From CAVWDI01 sp046259385 (GTDB lineage Bacteria; Chloroflexota; Anaerolineae; Anaerolineales; UBA4823), in assembly GCA_046259385.1 (NCBI GenBank), contig JBJYWI010000176.1, positions 1 through 21,154 of the forward strand: DNA of 21,154 nucleotides, given 5' to 3'. Below are positions 14,827 to 21,154 of this stretch, one piece after another. Under the pieces are notes generated by a model. It was not told the origin of the DNA and did not search any database. It was given only the letters and a program-made list of their open reading frames with translations. The translations under genes and the position numbers were made by a program. Position 1 is the first letter of the stretch. Each line of letters starts with the position of its first letter.

Positions 14827-15786
14827 ATGTTGCGAAGTATATTGATTTATCTATCAAAAGCTGATTGGGCCCGCCAGCTGGTAACCCGCTGGTCTTTTGC
14901 CAGAAAAGTAGCCTCGAGATTTATTGCCGGTGAATTGCTCGACGATGCGATAAAAGTAATCAAGACCCTGAATGCCAACCAGATTAATGCTACCCTCGAT
15001 CACTTGGGGGAGCATACCACAAACCCTGAGAAAGCTGTTCAAGCCACAAACGATATCATCACTATCCTTGAGCGAATTGACCGGGAAGGTGTCCGCTCCG
15101 GTGTTTCGATCAAGCTTACTCAAATTGGCTTGGCGGTCGATGAGAGCTTGTGTGCGAGTAACCTGGAAAAAATTTTGGATAAGGCAGCAGAGCTGTCAAT
15201 TTTTGTGCGGATTGATATGGAAGATTCAAAATGGGTGGATACTTCGTTGGATCTATTCAAGAAATCTATGGGTAAATATAGTAACGCCACCATTGGAATA
15301 GTAATCCAGGCATATCTCTACCGCAGTGATGAGGATGTTTCGGATCTGCTAAAACTAGGCGCAAAGGTCCGATTGTGCAAGGGTGCCTATAAAGAACCCG
15401 AGAGCATTGCTTTTCCGCGAAAATCAGACGTTGATGCAAATTTTGACCATCTGGTTTACAAACTTCTGGAGGGTTCATTAGCCAATGGAACACCAATACT
15501 CAGCGATGATGGAAGAATCCCACCCATCCCCGCAATAGGGAGCCATGATGAAAGTCGGGTGAATTACGCAAAGATTGTTCAAGAAGAATTGGGTTTGCCG
15601 AAACAAGCTATCGAATTTCAAATGCTGCACGGTATACGCCGTGATCTGCAGGAGACCTTGGCCCAGGAGGGGTATCCGGTCCGCGTATATGTACCTTATG
15701 GAAGCGAATGGTATCCGTACTTCGTCCGTCGCCTCGCGGAACGACCCGCCAACTTGTGGTTTTTCATTTCAAATTTTTTCCGCTGA
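14827..15786 (+). CDS. Proline dehydrogenase, monofunctional FAD enzyme
   Basis: Oxidises L-proline to delta-1-pyrroline-5-carboxylate with FAD and passes electrons to the respiratory chain: the first step of proline catabolism. It is 319 residues, the short single-domain form (as in Thermus and Gram-positive bacteria) rather than the bifunctional PutA. Barrel motifs are in order: SIKLTQ (94-99), RIDMED (128-133), VIQAYLYRS (159-167), RLCKGAYKEP (182-191), GSHDE (238-242), EFQMLHGIR (263-271) and the substrate-binding YVPYGSEWYPYFVRRLAERPAN (288-309). No P5C dehydrogenase gene is in view. AAGGG lies 9 nt before the ATG, and an intrinsic terminator sits just upstream, suggesting attenuation or independent initiation. 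Confidence 0.95.
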   Translation: MLRSILIYLSKADWARQLVTRWSFARKVASRFIAGELLDDAIKVIKTLNANQINATLDHLGEHTTNPEKAVQATNDIITILERIDREGVRSGVSIKLTQIGLAVDESLCASNLEKILDKAAELSIFVRIDMEDSKWVDTSLDLFKKSMGKYSNATIGIVIQAYLYRSDEDVSDLLKLGAKVRLCKGAYKEPESIAFPRKSDVDANFDHLVYKLLEGSLANGTPILSDDGRIPPIPAIGSHDESRVNYAKIVQEELGLPKQAIEFQMLHGIRRDLQETLAQEGYPVRVYVPYGSEWYPYFVRRLAERPANLWFFISNFFR

Positions 15787-15836
15787 ACAGGTACAGCGTC
15801 CAGAGTAGGATCTCAGTATTCCAACTTCGAAACGTA

Positions 15837-17300
15837 TTAGTCAAGATCGATTAACGGTAATTTTTCCAGTCCAGCTTGCTGGGCATATGAAGTGACGAGA
15901 CGGGTAAGCTCCTGTAATTTTTTTGCATCAAATTCTGGGTTTTGGTAATCAGCAAGTAGTTTATTAACCTGTATCTTCGCTCTGCTGAAAGTATCGAGCC
16001 TTCCTTTATCTTTCCATTCACGAAGAGAACCCCGGTCGAAAATTTCACCGGGCAGATAAAATTCTTTCCGGTAAAGATCGCGGGTTAGCTTGTTTTTTAA
16101 GAAGTTGCCAGGGAATTCGAAATCACTGTAGTAGTCCTGTGAAAAAATCTCGGACGTTTGATCGACACCACGCAGTAATCGTCTGGAGTTTGCAATAGCT
16201 TCTGCGTCGATAACCAGCTTTTCAGGGCTCTGACAAGCCAGGAAATCCAGCATGCCTGGTCCGGAGATCATGTTTATTCCGCAAAGCGTGCCTAAATTTA
16301 AGCTACTCGCAGTTTCAATACCAGCCTGCACATCGACCAGTTTTGAATCCGTGGCTCCAAGGTAAGCATGGGTCGGTAGATCCAGATGTTTACCGACTTG
16401 CGCATAGCCACATACCAGAAGAGTCGTTTCTACAGCACCGACGGATGTCGTTCCATAACGCATATCAAATTGGGCTGGTGCGCCGCCCCAGACTATCGGC
16501 GCACCGGGTTTTGCGAGCTGGTGGATGGTGATCCCGCTAAGGCATTCTGCTGCATGTTGGATGATCGAGCCAGTCAATGTCACCGGAGAAGCTGCCCCGG
16601 TCAGGGGCATTGAGACGATTTGAGCTGGAATATTAGCCCGTGCAAGATCGATCAGGTTCTGAGAAGCAAACCTGGTCCAATTGAGCGGGGGAGAGGGGCA
16701 AACATCGAAGATTGCACGCGGCCTGGCTCCAGCAGGCAAATCACCTTCGCTCATGATATTCAGCAGTTCAAACATCACTCCACTAGTGTCGTTGGAAAAT
16801 GCTCCCGTGATGATTGGTTTGTCTGAGAGCATCAACACCAGGTATAGCCTGTAAAAATCGCCAATTTCCTCAGGCACATCATGGCATATGACAGCAGTTG
16901 ACTGGGCTTCATACACTGGTAAGGTCTCTGTAACCTTGATGATCTTGACTAGGTCGGATGATTGTGAAGGGCGATGTTCAAGCGTTTCTGAATCCAGAAT
17001 ATTAACACCGCTCGAACCCGGATCAAAATGAACCTGGCTGCCCGAATAAATAACGCTTTCTTCCCCGTGAGTGTTATACAAGGAAAAACTCTTTGGGGTT
17101 GAATCCAGGGCTTCAAGAACAAGTTGTTCGGGGATACAAACCGCGCCATTTGTTGATTTAACAGTGGCTCCCGAGGATTGGAGCAGATCCAACGCCTCTT
17201 TGGAACCGACCATCACGCCTGGTTTATTCAGCAGCTCTAATGCTTGTTCGATAATCCTGGAGATAGAACCTTCGGAAAGTACCCTAAAAATTGGTTGCAT
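15837..17300 (-). CDS. MttB-family (trimethylamine methyltransferase-like) corrinoid-dependent methyltransferase, non-pyrrolysine
   Basis: Predicted to transfer a methyl group from a quaternary or tertiary amine (for example glycine betaine, proline betaine or carnitine) to a corrinoid protein. Family segments include PIVWGGAPAQFDMRYGT (about 268-284) and GATDSKLVDVQAG (about 315-327), plus a C-terminal DKGRLDTFSRAK stretch. The frame has no internal amber codon, so it is not the pyrrolysine enzyme; such homologues act on betaine-type substrates. The substrate here is unknown. I chose ATG at 17300 (AGGG 8 nt upstream); a GTG at 17309 would add three residues. It is the last gene of the glcE-glcF-peptidase operon, 27 nt after the peptidase stop. 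No corrinoid protein or reactivase gene is visible in the window. Confidence 0.85.
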   Translation of the reverse strand: MQPIFRVLSEGSISRIIEQALELLNKPGVMVGSKEALDLLQSSGATVKSTNGAVCIPEQLVLEALDSTPKSFSLYNTHGEESVIYSGSQVHFDPGSSGVNILDSETLEHRPSQSSDLVKIIKVTETLPVYEAQSTAVICHDVPEEIGDFYRLYLVLMLSDKPIITGAFSNDTSGVMFELLNIMSEGDLPAGARPRAIFDVCPSPPLNWTRFASQNLIDLARANIPAQIVSMPLTGAASPVTLTGSIIQHAAECLSGITIHQLAKPGAPIVWGGAPAQFDMRYGTTSVGAVETTLLVCGYAQVGKHLDLPTHAYLGATDSKLVDVQAGIETASSLNLGTLCGINMISGPGMLDFLACQSPEKLVIDAEAIANSRRLLRGVDQTSEIFSQDYYSDFEFPGNFLKNKLTRDLYRKEFYLPGEIFDRGSLREWKDKGRLDTFSRAKIQVNKLLADYQNPEFDAKKLQELTRLVTSYAQQAGLEKLPLIDLD

Positions 17301-17327
17301 TTGAGGCACCCTGTCCTAATTTGATGG

Positions 17328-19337
17328 TTAACCCTTTAGATACTGATCAAACCAGCGTTTAACGTGATTTAAACGGATAATCCTTCGATCTGTGCGCCCA
17401 TTACGAGAGAGCCCATGGAATTCTTCTGGAAAACGTACCATTTCGCTGTCAACTCCCTGGTATTTAAGTGCCACAAAGACCTGTTCGCCTTGTTCTATAG
17501 GACAACGAAGATCGTTTTCGCTATGGATAACGAGTGTGGGGGTTTTCGCATTTCCGATATACTTCATCGGCGAATGCTGCCAGTATTTTTCCAAGTCTTC
17601 ATAAGGGGGTTTATTGTCTAGGACGACCTGGAAAATCCAATTTAGATCACTCGAGCCCCACATGCTGATAAAGTTGCTGACACACCGCTGGGTGACTGCT
17701 GCCTTAAAACGATCTGTGTGTCCGATCATCCAGACAGTCATATAACCCCCGTAGCTGCCTCCAGTGACTCCCATTTCATTCTTTGAGATGTATGGCAATT
17801 GTTCCATATAATCCGTCCAGGCCATCAAATCTCGATAATCTTTATCTCCCCAATCACCCCAGATAGCTTTGGCATGATCTTCACCATAACCGCGACCACC
17901 TCGAGGGTTGCAGAAGTGGACGATGTAACCTGCGGCTGCAAGGTAATAGAATTCGTGCATGAAAAATTCACCATATTGTGTTAATGGCCCACCATGGATT
18001 TCTAAAATCGATGGATATTCTTTCTGCGGATCAAAACCGGGGGGTTTCAGAATCCAGCCCTGGATATCATTTTCATCCGGTCCCTGAATCCAAACTTCTT
18101 CAATTTCGCCAAGGTCTAATTTTCGAAACAATTTCTTATTAAAAGTCGAGATCTGCTTGGATTTTCTTGAATTATCCTTTTTGACATAAATTTGGCCCGG
18201 GTCATCAATCTTGCCCATAAAATATGCCAGGCTGGTTTGGTCAGTGTTGAAAGAATAGCTTCCTACGACTCCTTGCTCACCAGCAACAGTTTCAAGATTA
18301 GTCCCATCGATTCCGATTGAGCACAAGATTGAGCGCCCATGTTTCATGATGGGGAAATACAATTTACTGCCATCCTTCGACCAGGCCGGGGGCATGACCT
18401 CTGGAGAACCCATATCATTGATCGTCATGGGATCAACGTGCACATCGTATGATTGGGTAATATTGATCGCTGTACCACTTCCATCAGCAGGTACTACCCA
18501 AAGCCCCTGGTTGACATACCAGTTATTTTTTCCTTCCGTCCCCAAATAGGCGATCATGCTCCCATCGGGTGAATAGCTGGGCAATTTCTTTTCGCCAGGG
18601 ATTGTGGACACTTTCACAGGTTCTCCGCCTGATACAGGCATCACAAACAAATCAACTTCATCCGGATCCAAATCAGGGTCGGGGGAGTGATTCGACACAA
18701 AGGAAATGGATTTTCCATCCGGCGACCAGGTTGGATCAGTCTCATCAAAGATCCGGTGATCAGTAAGCTGTTTCGCTTTTCCACTTTTCGAATCAATGAT
18801 CCATATATGCCACCTTCCCTGCGGGAGGTAGCCATCCCCATCAAACTTATAGTAGACCCGTTTATAGTGACGGGATACTGTGCCGAGTTTCTTTAACTTC
18901 TCTTCTTTCAACTGTGCAACTTTATCAGCATCAAAAAGGCGAACATTGCAGAGCAGTTTTTTTCCATCAGGTGACCAGGATAGACTCCTAATTGTGCCGT
19001 CAATTTTAGTGAGAGGTTTTGGTTTTCCGCCGGTAGAAAGGACCCGGAAAATCTGAGGCGGTCGGTCTTGATCTCCCTGGTTAGATAAATAAGCGATGAT
19101 TTTTCCATCCGGTGACCATCTTGGTTGGAAGTCCTTTTGATCCCCAAAAGTTAATTGAGTTGGTTTCCCGCCTTTGGTTGATTGGATCCACAGGTTGCTG
19201 TATTTTTGCTCGGTCTTTGAGTCTATCCTTTGCTGGGCAAAGACCACATACTTGCCGGAAGGAGAGATGCGAGTGTCGGAAATAATCTTGATCTTGTATA
19301 AATCTTCAGCCTTAATGGGTCTTCTCTTGGGTGCCAT
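17328..19337 (-). CDS. S9 family serine peptidase (acylaminoacyl-peptidase / DPP-like)
   Basis: A 669-residue cytoplasmic peptidase without a signal peptide. The N-terminal half is a beta-propeller with several TolB/WD-like repeats (WSPDGK at successive blades, PSYSPDGS, WSKDGS). The C-terminal alpha/beta hydrolase carries Ser528 in GGSYGGYM, Asp609 in HSENDLRCP and His641 in FHGLSRNG. This layout fits S9C acylaminoacyl-peptidases or dipeptidyl peptidase V-like enzymes, which trim peptides from the N-terminus. The start at 19337 is 20 nt after the glcF stop; an in-frame extension of 32 codons into glcF is rejected because its sequence is unlike the family. GGAG lies 14 nt and AGG 8 nt upstream. 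It shares the operon with glcE-glcF and the methyltransferase. Confidence 0.93.
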   Translation of the reverse strand: MAPKRRPIKAEDLYKIKIISDTRISPSGKYVVFAQQRIDSKTEQKYSNLWIQSTKGGKPTQLTFGDQKDFQPRWSPDGKIIAYLSNQGDQDRPPQIFRVLSTGGKPKPLTKIDGTIRSLSWSPDGKKLLCNVRLFDADKVAQLKEEKLKKLGTVSRHYKRVYYKFDGDGYLPQGRWHIWIIDSKSGKAKQLTDHRIFDETDPTWSPDGKSISFVSNHSPDPDLDPDEVDLFVMPVSGGEPVKVSTIPGEKKLPSYSPDGSMIAYLGTEGKNNWYVNQGLWVVPADGSGTAINITQSYDVHVDPMTINDMGSPEVMPPAWSKDGSKLYFPIMKHGRSILCSIGIDGTNLETVAGEQGVVGSYSFNTDQTSLAYFMGKIDDPGQIYVKKDNSRKSKQISTFNKKLFRKLDLGEIEEVWIQGPDENDIQGWILKPPGFDPQKEYPSILEIHGGPLTQYGEFFMHEFYYLAAAGYIVHFCNPRGGRGYGEDHAKAIWGDWGDKDYRDLMAWTDYMEQLPYISKNEMGVTGGSYGGYMTVWMIGHTDRFKAAVTQRCVSNFISMWGSSDLNWIFQVVLDNKPPYEDLEKYWQHSPMKYIGNAKTPTLVIHSENDLRCPIEQGEQVFVALKYQGVDSEMVRFPEEFHGLSRNGRTDRRIIRLNHVKRWFDQYLKG

Positions 19338-19356
19338 TTTCGTTGCCTGATCTCCT

Positions 19357-20655
19357 TTAATTAAAAATTGGTGATAACTTTTCTTGATATGCGAGGTCGA
19401 TAAGCTCAATTGTATGCATAACGGGTGTATCAATTAGTTCGCTGGATATTTGTCTATTCATTTTTGCTAGATGGTTCTGCAGCTGTACAAGGCATCCAAT
19501 ATTTCCCGTGGCAACAGCATCAGCGTGTGTGTTGAGAATATTTTTGGCTTTCCTGCTACCTAGCTTGCTGGCAATTTCTGGTTGTTCCAGGTTGTAGGAA
19601 CCAGCCGAACCGCAACATAAATCTCCATCATTAATAGGCACTAAAGTCAGATAAGGAATTTGATTAAGTAGCCATCTTGGTTCTCGGGTAATACCCTGAG
19701 CATGGGATAGGTGACAAGCATCATGGTAAGCCACTCGCAGCGCTTTGTGGGAATTGGGTATCGGAAGGAGTTCAATACCGGCTAAGAACACACTGATGTC
19801 CATAACTTTCCGGGAAAATAATTTTGCGGTATCTTCGAACTCCGTTTCCTTGAACAGTAATGGGTATTCGTGCATCGCTGAACCACAACCTGCGGCATTG
19901 CTGATGATTGCATCAACATCTGTAGGAAATTGATCCATGTTGTGTTTTGCCAAGTCGAATGCAGTTTGATGATCACCAGTGTGAAGAGCCAGCGCACCGC
20001 AGCATCCCTGATTTTTGGGAATCACCACATCGAATCCATTCCTAGTGAGTACCCTGATTGTTGCCCAATTGATCTCCTGTGCAAGCACCTGTTGAACACA
20101 TCCAGCCTGGAGCGCAACTTTTCCCCGCTTTTTACCCTGGGCCGGAACAAATTCAGGTAGAGTCTCCCTGGGTGGAATGCTCTCAGGAACCATGTCCAGC
20201 ATCGGTTGGAACTGTGTGGGCAGCACCGGGGAGAGAAATCTGGATAGGTTTCCCAGTTTGGTGACAAAATAAAATCGACCAGGATAAGGAAGCGTTTTTT
20301 TGGTCACCCAGCGGGAAAAGTTGTCGTCGATCGTACGCTGGCGATAATTTTCAGCAATAACCCTGAAAGGAGAAATTAAATTCCCATATTCAACTCCAGA
20401 AGGACACACCGACACACAACCCAGGCATCCCAGACAGTGATCGATGTAAGGCAAAGCTTCATCTATTGATATTTCCTTCTCCAGGGCTGATTTCATCAAG
20501 ATGATCCTGCCACGAGGGGAATCCATCTCCTCTTGGAGGACTTTATAGGTTGGGCAGGCAGGAAGACAAAAACCACAGTGAACACATTTAGAAACCGCGT
20601 CAGCCATTTCCGCAGCAAGAGGCCCATAATCATCAAGATTGATCGCATGTTTCAT
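19357..20655 (-). CDS. glcF: Glycolate oxidase iron-sulfur subunit
   Basis: Electron-transfer subunit of membrane-associated glycolate (2-hydroxyacid) oxidase, linking the FAD subunits GlcD/GlcE to the respiratory chain. Two [4Fe-4S] ferredoxin motifs are complete: Cys24, 27, 30, 34 and Cys74, 77, 80, 84. Two cysteine-rich CCG domains follow, with GCVQQVL, QGCCGALALHTG, YHDACHLSHAQG and DLCCGSAGSYNLEQPE. At 432 residues the length is normal. AAAGG lies 9 nt before the ATG, and the gene starts 4 nt after the glcE stop. The substrate could also be lactate or another 2-hydroxyacid; family plus the adjacent glcE favours glycolate. Confidence 0.94.
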   Translation of the reverse strand: MKHAINLDDYGPLAAEMADAVSKCVHCGFCLPACPTYKVLQEEMDSPRGRIILMKSALEKEISIDEALPYIDHCLGCLGCVSVCPSGVEYGNLISPFRVIAENYRQRTIDDNFSRWVTKKTLPYPGRFYFVTKLGNLSRFLSPVLPTQFQPMLDMVPESIPPRETLPEFVPAQGKKRGKVALQAGCVQQVLAQEINWATIRVLTRNGFDVVIPKNQGCCGALALHTGDHQTAFDLAKHNMDQFPTDVDAIISNAAGCGSAMHEYPLLFKETEFEDTAKLFSRKVMDISVFLAGIELLPIPNSHKALRVAYHDACHLSHAQGITREPRWLLNQIPYLTLVPINDGDLCCGSAGSYNLEQPEIASKLGSRKAKNILNTHADAVATGNIGCLVQLQNHLAKMNRQISSELIDTPVMHTIELIDLAYQEKLSPIFN

Positions 20656-20659
20656 CGTA

Positions 20660-21154
20660 TTAAACCTTTACCCATACCCCAGATGGATCAAGGGCATCTT
20701 TGATTTTGTCATAGAAGACGCTGCCATTCCAGGAACCCACACGCACACGATCTGTTGATCCAAGGATCGACAAGCCCATTAAGTTCAATTCTTTCAATTT
20801 CTGGTCTAATGAATCCATCGAACCTGACCAGGCGATCCAGACTACATTCACCCCGGCAGAATAGCGACGGACAGCTTGATGTTGTGCAAGGAAATCATCC
20901 AAGGAAGATACATATTTGGGGATGAGGGGTACTTTTACAAGGTTTGCGCCTTCTGGTACCCAATTGAACTCGTTTAGGCCGTTCCAGAATTTGGTTTCCT
21001 GCTCACCTTGTAGTGTACTTTCAATATCCAGTTGTTGACCAAGATGAGTTATTCGATCCTGGAACAAATTTGCATTTCCACCCATGCGGATTTCTACCTG
21101 GTAATCATTATCGATCGGAGCCAGATCCAGGCAGAGAATCTCAAAAGGCGTGGA
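20660..21154 (-). CDS. glcE: Glycolate oxidase FAD-binding subunit GlcE, C-terminal part (partial at window edge)
   Basis: The frame is open to the end of the window, so only the last 164 residues are seen; the full protein should be about 350-400 residues. The visible part corresponds to the region after the FAD-binding domain: PFEILCLDLAP, then IRMGGNANLFQDRI, and a terminal DALDPSGVW segment matching the DPxG(I/V)F/W ending common to GlcD/GlcE proteins. An internal ATG at 21085 is not the real start. It is translationally close-coupled to glcF (4 nt gap). glcD is presumably upstream, outside the window. The call rests on this C-terminal similarity and on glcF. Confidence 0.8.
   Translation of the reverse strand, partial: STPFEILCLDLAPIDNDYQVEIRMGGNANLFQDRITHLGQQLDIESTLQGEQETKFWNGLNEFNWVPEGANLVKVPLIPKYVSSLDDFLAQHQAVRRYSAGVNVVWIAWSGSMDSLDQKLKELNLMGLSILGSTDRVRVGSWNGSVFYDKIKDALDPSGVWVKV

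Noticed and set aside
15837..17300. A pyrrolysine-containing trimethylamine methyltransferase
   Set aside because: The frame is uninterrupted by an amber codon throughout, so it belongs to the non-pyrrolysine branch.
19338..19433. 32-codon in-frame N-terminal extension of the S9 peptidase
   Set aside because: It runs into glcF, is unlike the family N-terminus, and the ATG at 19337 sits sensibly after the glcF stop.
20660..21085. A complete 141-residue protein starting at the ATG at 21085
   Set aside because: The frame continues open to the window edge with sequence that fits GlcE, so the ATG is internal and the gene is truncated by the window.

Overview
The window is about 21 kb of bacterial chromosome with moderate GC (roughly mid-40s %). 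It has dense, short-spaced operons and no tRNA, rRNA, IS element or CRISPR array that I can see. The gene mix is a DHA2-type MFS pump, a Tat-exported molybdopterin enzyme, a tungstate ABC transporter with a GntR/solute-binding-like regulator, S9 peptidases, a GT-C glycosyltransferase, a stand-alone proline dehydrogenase, a pyrrolysine-free MttB homologue and glycolate oxidase subunits. It fits a Chloroflexota/Anaerolineae-like genome, but that assignment is inference from gene content and not proven here.

Layout: (1) 21-2425, minus strand: RNA 3'-phosphate cyclase (rtcA) overlapping an MFS pump gene by 4 nt. (2) 2520-4272, plus strand: msrP-msrQ, a periplasmic methionine sulfoxide reductase pair with its own promoter. 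(3) 4493-7804, minus strand: dinB (Pol IV) followed by prolyl oligopeptidase. (4) 7930-11678, minus strand: a tungstate module. A GntR-type regulator with a solute-binding-like effector domain lies upstream of tupB-tupC-tupA, and a hairpin terminator follows tupA. A 16-bp inverted repeat sits on the predicted tupB transcription start. (5) 11890-14596: a GT-C membrane glycosyltransferase (plus) and an EamA transporter (minus) that overlap tail to tail. (6) 14646-15786: divergent promoters, a short leader transcript ending in a strong intrinsic terminator, then proline dehydrogenase. (7) 15837-21154, minus strand: glcE (cut by the window edge), glcF, an S9 peptidase and an MttB-family methyltransferase in one tightly packed operon.

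How the genes fit together: the tungstate/molybdate theme links the tup module to MsrP, which needs a molybdopterin cofactor. The glcE-glcF operon oxidises 2-hydroxy acids. The co-transcribed peptidase, the MttB homologue and the adjacent proline dehydrogenase point to use of peptides, methylated amines and proline as substrates.

The most interesting signals are regulatory. They are the tup operator placed over an extended -10 promoter, the terminated leader RNA directly in front of the proline dehydrogenase ribosome-binding site, and two genes (dinB and the tup regulator) whose only visible promoters predict leaderless mRNAs. I found no clearly novel multi-gene defence or mobile system.
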